Positions 1 through 9,097 of a stretch of 64,000 bases of DNA are shown here, one piece after another (the stretch's first letter is position 1; each line of letters begins with the position of its first letter). Below the pieces are notes generated by a model. It did no database searches and was not told where the DNA came from. It saw only the letters and a program-made list of their open reading frames with translations. The translations under genes and the position numbers were made by a program. Origin of the DNA: Noviherbaspirillum aerium (GTDB lineage: Bacteria > Pseudomonadota > Gammaproteobacteria > Burkholderiales > Burkholderiaceae_D); the NCBI RefSeq assembly GCF_008929045.1, contig NZ_VFAH01000012.1:118556-182555 (forward strand), read 5' to 3'.

Positions 1-14
1 TGAAAGGAGTTGCC

Positions 15-437
15 ATGCATCGCCATCAAACAGGAAGCGTATCCGAGGATTTCGGGAAACTCATTCTGCGGGTCTCGCTCGCACTCCTTATTCTTTTGCA
101 CGGCGTCGCCAAGATCATGAACGGTGTGGGCGGCATCGAAGGCATGGTGGCCAAGATCGGCTTGCCACCCGCATTCGCCTACCTGGTCTACGTCGGCGAA
201 GTGATTGCCCCGCTGCTCGTGCTGGTGGGACTCATGACGAGGCCGGCCGCCCTGGTCATTGCTATCAACATGGTATTTGCCGTCGTTCTGGCGCACATGC
301 AGGACCTGTTCAGCATGACCAAGACCGGCGGCTGGGCTCTGGAACTCCAAGGCATGTATCTGGCTGCCGCGCTTGCGGTCGCGTTTCTCGGCGCGGGGCG
401 CTACAGTATCGGTGGACAGAGCGGCCGCTGGAACTGA
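15..437 (+). CDS. DoxX family membrane protein
   Basis: This 140-residue protein has four hydrophobic segments typical of DoxX: about residues 20-37 (LRVSLALLILLHGVAKI), 55-75, 78-95 and 108-125. The glycine-rich G(V/I)xG stretch after the first helix is also present. DoxX proteins are small inner-membrane proteins linked to redox and quinone or thiol chemistry; the substrate here cannot be read from the sequence. An AAAGGAG ribosome site sits just before the ATG. The gene ends 242 bases before a dienelactone hydrolase on the same strand, a common pairing, but the gap argues for separate promoters. Confidence 0.85.
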   Translation: MHRHQTGSVSEDFGKLILRVSLALLILLHGVAKIMNGVGGIEGMVAKIGLPPAFAYLVYVGEVIAPLLVLVGLMTRPAALVIAINMVFAVVLAHMQDLFSMTKTGGWALELQGMYLAAALAVAFLGAGRYSIGGQSGRWN

Positions 438-679
438 TCTCGACGACCGCATCGACCGCATTCGTCGTGACCGTGGCGGTGTCCTGGCCAAGGCGGAAGG
501 CGCCAGTGCGCAGCGCCTGTGGCCAGGCAGATGCGACCATGCACCCGCCTTTGTGCTGTAAGAACACTGCGGTAATTCCATCCATGGCGCACGGTTGCCT
601 GCCGCAATGACCGGCAACCGTGGCGCCATTCTCATTCAGGCTGCCGCGCAGGACCGTTGCGGCGAATTCGAGGAATGAC

Positions 680-1477
680 ATGACTGATCCTACCAATACG
701 GCATTTGCCGCAGCAACTCCTCCAGTGCAGGATACGCTGATCACCACCGATACTGCCGGCCTGCAGGCTGCAGACATCCAGATTCCGGCGGGCGACCGCG
801 CCATTCCCGGGTATTGGGCCGCACCGGCCGGTACCGGTCCCTATCCCGTCGTACTGGTGGTGCAGGAAATCTTCGGCGTGCATGAACACATCAAGGATGT
901 GGTCCGCCGGTTTGCCAAGCTGGGCTATCTCGCGATCGCGCCGGACCTGTATGTGAGGCAGGGCGACGTGTCCGGGCTCGAAAGCATCGACGAGATCCGC
1001 AAGATCGTCTCCACAGTACCTGACCGGCAAGTCATGTCCGACCTGGATGCCAGCCTCGCGTGGGCCGGGCAGCACGGCGGCGACCTGGACCGCGTTGGCG
1101 TGACGGGCTTCTGCTGGGGAGGGCGCATCACCTGGCTGTATGCGGCCCACCAGACGAGGCTGAAGGCGGGGGTCGCCTGGTACGGCAAGCTGGTCGGAGA
1201 GGCAGGCTCTCTCATGCCGCAGCATCCGGTGCAGCTTGCCGCGCAATTGAAGGCGCCGGTGCTGGGCCTTTACGGCGGACAGGACCAAGGTATTCCGCTG
1301 GAGACCGTCGAGCAGATGCGCATGGCGTTGGCGCAGGCCGTCAGCCCGTCGGCAATCCACGTATATCCCGATGCGCCGCATGCGTTCTATGCCGATTACC
1401 GTCCCTCGTACCGGAAAGGCGCGGCGCAGGATGCCTGGCAGCGGATGCTGGACTGGTTCAGACAGCACGGCGTCTGA
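680..1477 (+). CDS. Dienelactone hydrolase family protein
   Basis: This is a 265-residue alpha/beta hydrolase of the dienelactone hydrolase family. The cysteine nucleophile is Cys145 in GFCWGG. The acid is the Asp of the GGQDQGIP stretch and the histidine is in [15 protein letters not shown], so the Cys-Asp-His triad is complete. The early [14 protein letters not shown] segment is typical of the family. Members hydrolyse dienelactone in chlorocatechol breakdown or other lactones and esters; no aromatic pathway genes lie nearby, so the substrate is unknown. The reading frame is open from 620, but the ATG at 680 (MTDPTNTAF) is preferred because of the GAGGAA just upstream. No signal peptide is evident. 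Confidence 0.88.
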   Translation: MTDPTNTAFAAATPPVQDTLITTDTAGLQAADIQIPAGDRAIPGYWAAPAGTGPYPVVLVVQEIFGVHEHIKDVVRRFAKLGYLAIAPDLYVRQGDVSGLESIDEIRKIVSTVPDRQVMSDLDASLAWAGQHGGDLDRVGVTGFCWGGRITWLYAAHQTRLKAGVAWYGKLVGEAGSLMPQHPVQLAAQLKAPVLGLYGGQDQGIPLETVEQMRMALAQAVSPSAIHVYPDAPHAFYADYRPSYRKGAAQDAWQRMLDWFRQHGV

Positions 1478-1829
1478 GGCATCAGTCGACACCGGGAGCG
1501 CGCCACCCAGGCCGTGAGTTTGCTGCGCTCGTGCTCCGCGCCCATGGTTTTCGCGTACTGCTTGTGCACGTGCGGTACTTGTCCCGACTTTGGGCTTCTC
1601 GCGACGCACTCAAAGACAGCCTGATAACGTAAGTCGAAAATCTGTTGAAGGCGGAACTGACGACTGATGTGGCGAAAGGGTGTCGGCACAACGAGACAAG
1701 CATAACGAGATAAGTACAGAGAGATAAGCGTAGCGAGGCCAAGGCCTCGCTACGCAATGTCAGCGCGATGTCAGGCAATATCGGCGCGCTTCTCGTTCGG
1801 ATCGGACCTGCAGGTGTTGACACGCGCCA
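1478..1829. other. Intergenic stretch with imperfect direct repeats
   Basis: No gene is supported here. The stretch has loose repeats of AACGAGATAAG-like words (about 1690-1730), then a strong inverted repeat (separate entry). The genes on both sides read toward it, so it is a convergent intergenic region where termination is expected. Confidence 0.5.
1728..1755. terminator. Inverted repeat between convergent genes
   Basis: Two perfect 13-base arms, GCGTAGCGAGGCC and its complement, are separated by only AA. The repeat lies between the converging hydrolase and antiporter genes and may act as a bidirectional terminator. There is no T-run, so the role is inferred from position. Confidence 0.4.
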
Positions 1830-3080
1830 CTACATCAGCAGAAAGAGTGCCGCGACCGCCGTTGGCAACGTCGCCCCGGCCAGCAGGCCGCCGATGCCGA
1901 TCGAGCCGTCATTGAAGCCTTCGCGCAGCAGAGCCACGCCAGCAGGGTTCGGTGCATTGGCAATCACGGTAAGGCCGCCGCCGGCCACGGCGCCCGCCAC
2001 CAGCATGTATTTCCCCTGATCCGAAATGCCTTGAATCAGCGAGCCGAGGTAGGTCAATGCCGCATTGTCGGTGATCGCGGTCAAGCCCAGCGCGCCGAAG
2101 AACAAGGCGGTCGGCTCCAGGCTGGAAACGATAGGCTGCAGCCACCATTGCTGCATTCCTCCCAGCACTACCAGTCCGGCGAGGAAAAAGCCGACCAGCA
2201 AGCCTTCCTTGAGGATCAGCGGGCTCTGGTAATGCGAATACGCAGTGGTGTACCCGAGGAAGAACAGAAACAGGCCCATGAAGATGACCGGATGGTGCGC
2301 GAAGATCACTACTCCCGCAAGAAACAGGAGATGAATCAGGCTGACCGATAATGGGACGCTGACTTGATCCGGTGTCGAGGACGCCCCATCCCTTTCCCTC
2401 AGATGCGTGCGCAGCATCCATGTGATGGCGCTGGCATTGATCAGCACGGCCAGCGCCGACTTCCATCCGAAATTTTTCAGCATGAACATCGTGTCCCACT
2501 GCCAGGTACTGGCCACCATCAGCACAGGAGGTGCGGCGAAGGTGGTCAGCGTGCCGCCGATCGAGACATTGACGAACAGCACTCCAAGCGCGCCGTACTT
2601 GAGCCATTCGGGAATGCCGGGCCGGAACACCAGCGGCGCCAGCATCAACGCGGCAAGGGTCATGGCCGCAGGCTCGGTAATGAGGGAACCGATGAGCGGC
2701 ACAAGGGCAAGGCAAAGCCAGACTTGCGCAATGACGGTGGTGACCGGCGCGATCCGCGCTATCGAGGCGATCAGCAGTTTCACCGCCTCCAGCACCGGCC
2801 GGGAAGCGGCTACGACCATGATCACGAAGACGAACAAGGGTTCGGTGTAATGGCGGGACTCGACATAGGCAATCGCCTCCTTGCCTCCGCCCAGCGCCAC
2901 CATGCAGATGATCAGTACGGCTGCCCACAGTCCGAAAACGATTTCAATCTCGCCGAGCAGATGAAAGAGCCCGGCATGCCTGGTGCTCCGGTCAGCAATC
3001 CGTTCGAACGATTTCGCGGCAAAGGTATGTGCAAGCGCCAGCGCAAAGATGACTGCCGCAATGATATTGATATTTTCCAT
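1830..3080 (-). CDS. Putative Na+/H+ antiporter (ion transporter superfamily)
   Basis: This 416-residue polytopic membrane protein has about ten or more hydrophobic segments across its length. It resembles the DUF1504-type putative Na+/H+ antiporters related to NhaD. Typical features are the N-terminal ALALAHTFAAK, the EPLFVF loop, GTLTTFAAPPVLMVA in mid-protein and the ITDNAALTYLGS near the C-terminus, where polar residues break membrane helices as in ion-exchange transporters. The frame is open upstream, but the ATG at 3080 (MENINIIAAV) is chosen because everything upstream is hydrophilic, proline- and arginine-rich and overlaps a structured leader. A long leader of about 340 nucleotides precedes it. 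The transported ion is inferred from the family. Confidence 0.8.
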   Translation of the reverse strand: MENINIIAAVIFALALAHTFAAKSFERIADRSTRHAGLFHLLGEIEIVFGLWAAVLIICMVALGGGKEAIAYVESRHYTEPLFVFVIMVVAASRPVLEAVKLLIASIARIAPVTTVIAQVWLCLALVPLIGSLITEPAAMTLAALMLAPLVFRPGIPEWLKYGALGVLFVNVSIGGTLTTFAAPPVLMVASTWQWDTMFMLKNFGWKSALAVLINASAITWMLRTHLRERDGASSTPDQVSVPLSVSLIHLLFLAGVVIFAHHPVIFMGLFLFFLGYTTAYSHYQSPLILKEGLLVGFFLAGLVVLGGMQQWWLQPIVSSLEPTALFFGALGLTAITDNAALTYLGSLIQGISDQGKYMLVAGAVAGGGLTVIANAPNPAGVALLREGFNDGSIGIGGLLAGATLPTAVAALFLLM

Positions 3081-3296
3081 TCGTGACCTTGTTTTAGGAA
3101 TAGGGGGATGGATAAAACGGAAATGACGCTGGAAATCAGGAAATTCCTGTGGCCAGATGCATCGCTTCCTCAAGCCAATCGGCGGAGCGGCCAGGGCGCC
3201 GAAGCGACTGGCGGCGCCGGCTGACTGCCTGGACCAAAGGAGGTGCGCGGGATGGGCGGCATGCCCGGCTTGTAGGAAGAGCCAGCGTATGGATGA

Positions 3297-3315
3297 GCCA
3301 CGTCGGATACGTGGC
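3297..3315 (-). promoter_or_regulatory. Second hairpin in the antiporter leader
   Basis: GCCACGT and ACGTGGC form a perfect 7-pair stem with a 5-base loop, downstream of the candidate aptamer. No T-run follows. It could be part of an expression platform or a simple stable stem. Confidence 0.3.
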
Positions 3316-3345
3316 GCCAACGATAGGGATTGGTGCGGGTGCGTG

Positions 3346-3420
3346 CATGGGTCGTGAAAAAGCCGCGTGGCGGCCCGACCATCGCATTAACCTGCCACAC
3401 CGGAGATGATGTGAGCACCC
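3346..3420 (-). promoter_or_regulatory. Structured 5' leader, candidate riboswitch
   Basis: On the minus strand, the RNA beginning GGGTGCTCACATC folds into clear helices. GGTCG at 3376-3380 pairs with CGACC at 3350-3354. Inside it, GCCGC (3370-3374) pairs with GCGGC (3362-3366) around a CAC loop. A single-stranded GTGTGGCAGGTTAA stretch precedes the helices. It sits just after a promoter and about 270 nucleotides upstream of a cation antiporter gene. Several bacterial antiporter genes carry cation-sensing leaders (for example the nhaA-I lithium class). Whether this one belongs to a known class cannot be decided by eye. Confidence 0.42.
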
Positions 3421-3426
3421 GGGGCA

Positions 3427-3456
3427 AGTATAACGCATTGGTCCCTCTTCTGACAT
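3427..3456 (-). promoter_or_regulatory. Promoter of the antiporter leader
   Basis: Read on the minus strand, TATACT (3427-3432) is a good -10 box. ATGTCA (3451-3456), 18 bases upstream, is a partial -35 match. The predicted start is near 3420, which is exactly the first base of the structured leader. Confidence 0.45.
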
Positions 3457-3869
3457 TGCCGCCCGGTTCCGTGTGAAGCCCACGCGGTTTCCATCGGAGC
3501 TCGTCAATCTCCGTTCAGATGGCCGCACGGAGTCTCCGTTCATGGCTTTGCACGCTGGTGCGCTTCCGTTCAGGTATCGCCGAGAACGGGCTGTTTTTTA
3601 ATCCGCGTACGGGCACAGTCGCAACGTCGTGCTAAAAAAACGGGAAAGCGATGCGCTGCTAGACTTGTCCTTTGAGGAAGTCAGCCGGCCTCGATACGCC
3701 AGCGCATCCCGGCCCGCCGCGCGTGGCGCAACGCATTACCACGGGCGGCGAGCTTCCGGTGAGACCAGATGGTCTTGCGCTCGTAAATACCGGAAAGCGT
3801 GCTTTCAATATTGGCGGATAAACGCCTTTTCATCGTCAGGTTTCAATTCATCAACGGATAGGACAGCAC
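3457..3869. other. Divergent intergenic region
   Basis: This stretch lies between the antiporter promoter and the aldo/keto reductase gene, which read away from each other. No gene, repeat or clear operator was recognised in it. Confidence 0.4.
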
Positions 3870-4862
3870 ATGCAAACTACAAGACTCGGAGGCACCGGCC
3901 TGATGGTCTCGCGCCTTTGCCTCGGCACCATGACTTTCGGCCTGCAATCGGATGAAGCGGCCTCGCATGCCATTCTTGATCGCGCTGCCGAGGGCGGCGT
4001 CAACTTCATCGACACTGCCGACGTGTATCCGCTGGGCGGAGACACGGGCACCGCCGGCCGCACGGAAGAGATCGTCGGGCGCTGGCTCAAGGGCAGGCGC
4101 AGCCGTTTCATCCTCGCCACCAAGGCAGTCGGCAAGATGGGGCCGTCCCCCTGGGATCAGGGGGCTTCGCGCAAGCATCTGCTTGACGCCATCGACGCAT
4201 CGCTGCAGCGGCTCGGCACTGATTATCTCGATCTCTACCAGCTGCATTCCGACGATCCGAATACGCCGCTCGATGAAACGCTGGAGGCGCTCGATACCAT
4301 CGTGCGCTCCGGCAAGGCGCGTTATGTCGGCGTATCCAACTTCCTTGCATATCGCATCGCCCGCCTGCTCGGCCGGGCCGAAGCTCGCAACCTGACGCGA
4401 GTGGTTTCGATACAGCCCCGCTACAGCCTCCTGTTCCGCGAGATTGAACGGGAACTGCTGCCTTTGGCGCTGGAAGACCGGCTCGGGGTCATTCCCTACA
4501 ACCCGCTCGCGGGAGGCCTGCTCACAGGCAAGCACAAGTACGGTACCGGACCTACCGCCGGCACGCGCTTCACGCTCGGCACCGCCGCCGAGCGCTACCA
4601 GGATCGCTACTGGCATGAACGGCAATTCACCACGGTGCAAGCGCTGAACGAAGCGGTCACGGAAACGGGCCTGTCGCTGACGACGGCATCGGTCGCATGG
4701 GTCCTTGCCAATCCTGCGGTCACTTCCGCCATCATCGGCGCCAGCCGTCCGGAGCAGCTTGCGGATACGCTCAACGCTGCCGAAGTGCGGCTCGACGCAT
4801 CGCTCAAGCAGCGGCTGGACGAACTCACCATCGAGTACCGGCGCGGCGATGCGGCGCGCTGA
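3870..4862 (+). CDS. Aldo/keto reductase
   Basis: This 330-residue NAD(P)H-dependent oxidoreductase has the (beta/alpha)8 aldo/keto reductase fold. The N-terminal TRLGGTGLMVSRLCLGTMTFG is the family opening. The tetrad can be seen: Asp and Tyr in FIDTADVYP, Lys in FILATKAVG, and His in YQLHSDDP. The C-terminal AIIGASRPEQLADTL is the cofactor-binding signature of the Tas/YakC-type group. These enzymes reduce aldehydes and ketones; the substrate is not predictable. The gene is monocistronic by spacing. Confidence 0.9.
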   Translation: MQTTRLGGTGLMVSRLCLGTMTFGLQSDEAASHAILDRAAEGGVNFIDTADVYPLGGDTGTAGRTEEIVGRWLKGRRSRFILATKAVGKMGPSPWDQGASRKHLLDAIDASLQRLGTDYLDLYQLHSDDPNTPLDETLEALDTIVRSGKARYVGVSNFLAYRIARLLGRAEARNLTRVVSIQPRYSLLFREIERELLPLALEDRLGVIPYNPLAGGLLTGKHKYGTGPTAGTRFTLGTAAERYQDRYWHERQFTTVQALNEAVTETGLSLTTASVAWVLANPAVTSAIIGASRPEQLADTLNAAEVRLDASLKQRLDELTIEYRRGDAAR

Positions 4863-5158
4863 GTATTGAGGACAACCGCGCTGCACATTCAACCGGCCTG
4901 CATGGAAGTGCGGTTGGATGTGCAGCAGCCGCAAGAAAATTTGCGGCATGTCGGGAACTATCTCAAGTTCCCCAATGGCGTTAATGCCGGAATAAGAAGC
5001 AGGCGCCGCAGGTGCACGAAATACAGGAACCTGCAGCTTACCTCCAACATCCCTCGGAGTGACGAACGGGAAGAATCATTTCAGCCTCATTCCCGCTTCG
5101 CCGTCGCTTGTCGCCAGGAAAGGCTTGATGTCTCCGCACCGGCAACGTTGTCCTTATC

Positions 5159-5229
5159 AGAGCGTTTTCCCTGACCTGACGGCGGCAATCTGTCCGGAAT
5201 CGGCAGGCAAGTCAGGATGAAAACGCTCT
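5159..5229. repeat. Dispersed repeat copy A (short form)
   Basis: This 71-bp copy begins AGAGCGTTTTC and ends GAAAACGCTCT, the terminal inverted repeats of the family. It keeps mostly the right half of the 160-bp full form (CAATCTGTCCGGAATCGGCAGGC), so it looks internally deleted. Confidence 0.8.
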
Positions 5230-5396
5230 AAAGGGAACCGCAGTCCATGCAAAGCCGAAAAACTTGATGGAAGGCAGCCGAACTTGGACCAAATGGTAAG
5301 ACAGGAAGGCCAGCAGGCCAATGTGACGGCAGGCCAACGTACTTGGCTTGAAAAGGTCGTTTCCACAATAATTAATTTAAGGAAATCTTCCAATTT

Positions 5397-5693
5397 TTAA
5401 CATTGTTTAATCGGTGTCTTATTAACTAAGATTGGCGGCACATTTCCATATTTTCCCTTGAAGTCATCGGTATCGAATCCAGCTTTAACGACATCCTCGC
5501 TCCAGCCTCTTTCCACCACCGGTTTGCGATCGAGTTGGCTGCAGCAGCCCACTCCAAGGTTTGCGAAACCCTGCCTGCTCCTTGCCTGTGGAAGAAGCGG
5601 GTATGTCTGATCGGAGAACTGCCTTAAACGCTCCACCTCCTGAGGTAGCCAGTTTCCATCGCTTGCGAGTTTTTTGTAAAAGCTAGTTGGCAT
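5397..5693 (-). CDS. Doubtful hypothetical protein
   Basis: This 98-residue open frame resembles no family I recognise. It starts MPTSFYKKLASDG and ends NKTPIKQC. It is fairly hydrophilic with no signal peptide or membrane segment. There is no convincing ribosome site before its ATG and no operon partner. It lies in a low-density stretch with a mobile repeat nearby, so it may be a spurious frame or the remnant of a lost gene. Confidence 0.22.
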   Translation of the reverse strand: MPTSFYKKLASDGNWLPQEVERLRQFSDQTYPLLPQARSRQGFANLGVGCCSQLDRKPVVERGWSEDVVKAGFDTDDFKGKYGNVPPILVNKTPIKQC

Positions 5694-6040
5694 GCATATG
5701 AAACCGCTTTGCGCATGCTATGAAGGCCTGCATGAAGACACACGGAAATTGTGCGAATGCGAAAAAGTCCATTCATCTTACTAAGCAGCTCACCCATCTT
5801 TAAGTTGCCGCAGTTTTTAACATTAATCAATTCAGTAACAATGACAGAGACTAATGTACAAAGTTAAGGATGCGGAGAATTTCAACGCGGCGAACATGCA
5901 TCGTTGTTTGCACCCTCCCTCCTTCGCCACATTTCTTAAGCCATTCTTAAAAGGAGACGAATCGATCTAGCCAATCGGATCCCAGGACCCAGCCACGCCT
6001 GAAGGGAATCATCCTTCCAATAATATAAGGAGACATTCTG

Positions 6041-6505
6041 ATGGGTAATAAAAGAGCGGTGTTCCGTGTTGTAGCCATTTCCGCGGCAATTGCATTGACC
6101 GGTTGTGCAATGCCCGCAAAGAACTCCAAGCAAATCCTTTCTACCGACAAGATCTATCCCGCCATCGGGCCTTACTCCCAGATGACATCGCATGGGGGAT
6201 TGATCTTTCTTTCCGGCGTCATACCACTGAACAAGGCCGGCAATGCCGTGCAGGGAACCACCGTCGAAGAACAGACGCGCCTGGTACTCGACTATATCGG
6301 CGAAAAGCTGAAATCCCAGGGCCTGTCCTACGACGATGTATTGATGAGCACCGTGTACATGAAAAATCTGAATGACTTCGCAGTGATGAACAAGATCTAC
6401 GGGGAGTACTTCAAGACGAACCCACCAGCCCGGGCGACTGTCGAGGTCGCCCGCCTTCCGCGTGATGTGCTGATAGAAATCGCAGTTGTTGCTGGCCGCC
6501 GTTAA
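6041..6505 (+). CDS. RidA family protein with lipoprotein signal
   Basis: This 154-residue protein has an N-terminal lipoprotein signal (basic start, hydrophobic run, lipobox LTGC with Cys22) fused to a complete RidA/YjgF domain. The RidA core shows IYPAIGPYSQ, the FLSGVIPL strand, and the NPPARATVEVARLPRDVLIEI region with the conserved arginine. RidA enzymes hydrolyse reactive enamine/imine intermediates released by PLP enzymes, normally in the cytoplasm; here the sequence predicts a membrane-anchored, exported form. The next gene, 26 bases downstream, encodes a Tat-exported PLP enzyme, which suggests a functional pair. TAAGGAG precedes the ATG at good spacing. Confidence 0.88.
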   Translation: MGNKRAVFRVVAISAAIALTGCAMPAKNSKQILSTDKIYPAIGPYSQMTSHGGLIFLSGVIPLNKAGNAVQGTTVEEQTRLVLDYIGEKLKSQGLSYDDVLMSTVYMKNLNDFAVMNKIYGEYFKTNPPARATVEVARLPRDVLIEIAVVAGRR

Positions 6506-6531
6506 ACACAACGAATGCAGGAGACAGAACC

Positions 6532-7995
6532 ATGAGCAAAGATGTAGGCAATGAAGATTTGGGAAACAGGATTGCCCAGTTCTCTCAAGAGGAGACACGG
6601 CATTGGACGCCCAACAGGCGCGACTTCCTGCGCATGCTCGGAGCCGGCGCGGCTGTCGCCGCAGCCAGTCCGCTGAGCGCGTTCGCAAACAGCACCTCCG
6701 CCAGCGCTCTCCGCAGCAGGCTGCTGCAGGATGACCGGTTCTGGGCCAGCATCAACAGCATGTTCGTGCTCGATCCCGGCAGAACATTCATGAACATCGG
6801 CACCGCCGGTTCGATGCCGAAAATTTCGCTCGATGTCTTCGACGAGGAAAACCGGACGAAAGCCAGGAATTCGGGCAGCGGATACACTAACCTGCTCGCC
6901 GAACGGACCAAGGTTGCACCGGGCTTCGGTGTTGATCCGGACGAGCTGGCATTCTCGGCAAATACTTCATCGGGCATGTGCCACGCGATTCTCGGACTCG
7001 ACTGGAAGGCCGGCGACGTGGTGGTCACCACCAACCATGAACATCCGGGCGGCGACGTGCCGCTGCAGATCGCCGTGCACCGCTACGGCATCGAGGTTTC
7101 GCGCGTGGCGCTGCCGGTGGGCAACGACCAGAATGCCGAGACTTACGTCAATCTGTTCGAACAGCGCATCAGGGAACTGAGAGCCGGCGGCAAGCGGGTG
7201 CGCGCCATGATGTGGTCTTCGCCGACGTACAAGACCGGTACCATGTTGCCGATTGCCGAATTGATGGAGGTGGCGAAGCGGAATGAACTGATCAGCATCG
7301 TCGACGGTGCGCACCTGCCCGGCATGATGGCCTATGATTATGCCCGCCTGGGCATGGACTTCATGTCGGGGGCAGGGCACAAATGGCAGTGCGGTCCCGG
7401 CTCGACCGGCATCCTGATTGTGCGAAACAAGATCCGCGGGTCCAATCCGCTGCCGCTGCCGAAGTGGTATCCGATTCACACGAGCAGCTATCCGACCACG
7501 CCGCCGGTTCGCACCACGACCGGTACGGCAACCTACGATATCGGCAGCATCATCACCAGTTGCGGCAGCCTGCACACCCCGATGTTCTCGGCGCTGGTAA
7601 AGGCTTGCGAACTGTGGGACCAGATCGGACGCAAGAAGATCGAAACCTACGATCTGACGCTCAGCCAGTATCTGAAGGAAAAGATCGCCGAACGCTGGGG
7701 CGTGGAGCGGCTTTATTCGCCGAAGGATGACCCGAGGCTGGTATCGGCCATCACATCGTTCAATCCCTTCCACAACACGGCCGATGTGCTGAACTCGACC
7801 AAATCCGGCACCTTCGTTTCCAGGATGCTGTCGGACTACAACCGGGGCTTCGTCATCCGCAACGTCAATGTCCCGGTGATCGGTGCGCCCTCGGACCACT
7901 GGCCGGTGCGAATTTCGACGCATCTCTGGCATAACGCATCGGATATCGACCGGCTGGTCGATGCCATGTGGGATCTGTCGAAGAAGCTGGGCTGA
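6532..7995 (+). CDS. Tat-exported class V aminotransferase-like PLP enzyme
   Basis: This 487-residue protein begins with about 28 hydrophilic residues, then a twin-arginine signal NRRDFLRMLGAGAAVAAAS (Arg29-Arg30) ending near SAFA. A class V aminotransferase (isopenicillin N epimerase/cysteine desulfurase-like) domain follows. The PLP lysine is Lys284 in SGAGHKWQCGPGSTG. The cofactor aspartate is in SIVDGAHLPG, and TTNHEHPGGD lies near the phosphate site. Tat export of a folded, PLP-loaded enzyme makes sense. It follows the RidA lipoprotein by 26 bases and probably shares its transcript. The substrate is unknown; racemase, lyase or desulfurase chemistry are all possible in this fold type. Confidence 0.87.
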   Translation: MSKDVGNEDLGNRIAQFSQEETRHWTPNRRDFLRMLGAGAAVAAASPLSAFANSTSASALRSRLLQDDRFWASINSMFVLDPGRTFMNIGTAGSMPKISLDVFDEENRTKARNSGSGYTNLLAERTKVAPGFGVDPDELAFSANTSSGMCHAILGLDWKAGDVVVTTNHEHPGGDVPLQIAVHRYGIEVSRVALPVGNDQNAETYVNLFEQRIRELRAGGKRVRAMMWSSPTYKTGTMLPIAELMEVAKRNELISIVDGAHLPGMMAYDYARLGMDFMSGAGHKWQCGPGSTGILIVRNKIRGSNPLPLPKWYPIHTSSYPTTPPVRTTTGTATYDIGSIITSCGSLHTPMFSALVKACELWDQIGRKKIETYDLTLSQYLKEKIAERWGVERLYSPKDDPRLVSAITSFNPFHNTADVLNSTKSGTFVSRMLSDYNRGFVIRNVNVPVIGAPSDHWPVRISTHLWHNASDIDRLVDAMWDLSKKLG

Positions 7996-8130
7996 CGCAC
8001 AAGGCCTTCGGCGGGCGCCGCGCAGGAATACGCGGCCCCGCTGAGCTTCAACCGGAGAGCATGCCGTGAGAATCATTCGCGGCATGCGGCGGCTATCGCG
8101 GCCATGCCGGAAGTCATGGTCGCTACAGCG

Positions 8131-9057
8131 TCACCACACGACCTGGTTTTTCCCGCGTCCGTCGTCTCGATATCCGGCAAAGGACTCGAGCATGAAGTCA
8201 ACGAACGCCCGCGTTTTGGCGGACAGGTTATGTTTTGTCGGATAGACGATATAAATATCCGCCGGCGGCAAGTCCCAGTCCTCCAGAATCTTCTTCATTC
8301 TTCCCGATCGCAGATAGGCTGACACATCCCATTCCGAGCGGATGACAATTCCGTGTCCTTCAAGCGCCCAGCCGAGTGCGCTTTCGCCGTCATTCGTGTT
8401 CAATTGGCCGCGGACCTTGACCGTCTCCTGCCTGCCCTTGCAGTTGAAGTGCCATGTTCCATACGTCTCGTCACTCTCGCGCAGAAAAATGCATTCATGC
8501 TTGGACAACTCCCTTGGATGGAGAGGCATGCCCCGCTGTCCGAGGTAGGACGGGGAGGCGCAGATGAAGCGGCGGTTGCTCGCCAATTTTCGCGCGGTCA
8601 TCCTCGTGTCCGGCAGCTCGCCGAACCGGATGCCGATGTCGAAGCCATGCTCCGCCAGATTGACAGGCCGGTCGCTCAGGTGCATCTGCACTTCCACGTC
8701 CGGAAATTTGCGGGCAAACGCCGAAATCACCGGCATGAGATGGCGGCGCCCGAAGCCTAAGGTCGCGCTGACCTTCAGCAGGCCCTTGGGCGTATCCGCT
8801 CTGCCGGTAATTCTCTGCTCGAGCGCATCCAGATCCGAGATGATTCTCTGCCCCTCCGCCAGGTAAAGCTCTCCTTCCGGAGTCAGGCTGATACGGCGGG
8901 TGGTTCGGTTCAGCAGGCGCACACGCAGCCGCGATTCAAGCCCGGCCAGCCGTTTGCTGATGGAGGGCGGGGTGACGCCGAGTTCCTGCGCCGCCGCGGC
9001 GAGGCTGCCCGACCGAATCAGCAAGGAGAAAAAACTCAAGTCAGTCAGGCGGTCCAT
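8131..9057 (-). CDS. LysR family transcriptional regulator
   Basis: This 308-residue protein has the LysR N-terminal winged helix-turn-helix at about residues 1-60 (SLAAAAQELGVTPPSISKRLAGLE) followed by a type 2 periplasmic-binding-like effector domain from about residue 90. It is divergently oriented from the Bug/LeuC/LeuD-like operon starting at 9158. The usual LysR arrangement implies that it controls that operon in response to the operon substrate. A candidate operator lies in the 100-base gap between them. Confidence 0.9.
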   Translation of the reverse strand: MDRLTDLSFFSLLIRSGSLAAAAQELGVTPPSISKRLAGLESRLRVRLLNRTTRRISLTPEGELYLAEGQRIISDLDALEQRITGRADTPKGLLKVSATLGFGRRHLMPVISAFARKFPDVEVQMHLSDRPVNLAEHGFDIGIRFGELPDTRMTARKLASNRRFICASPSYLGQRGMPLHPRELSKHECIFLRESDETYGTWHFNCKGRQETVKVRGQLNTNDGESALGWALEGHGIVIRSEWDVSAYLRSGRMKKILEDWDLPPADIYIVYPTKHNLSAKTRAFVDFMLESFAGYRDDGRGKNQVVW

Positions 9058-9097
9058 TCATTCCTTGGGCGACATAATGAATTGTGTGTGGAGAAAT

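Larger units (their letters stand above)
4863..6040. other. 1.2 kb intergenic stretch with one repeat and one doubtful ORF
   Basis: This region has lower GC than its flanks. It holds a short copy of the dispersed repeat (5159-5229) and a weak open frame at 5397-5693. Nothing else was recognised. A TAAGGAG ribosome site for the next gene lies near 6025-6032. Confidence 0.5.

Noticed and set aside
310..1632. Long open frames on both strands overlapping DoxX and dienelactone hydrolase
   Set aside because: They lie in shadow frames of clear genes, have arginine/proline-rich composition and no family motifs.
3136..3543. 135-residue minus-strand open frame upstream of the antiporter
   Set aside because: It overlaps the promoter and structured leader and has no recognisable protein features.
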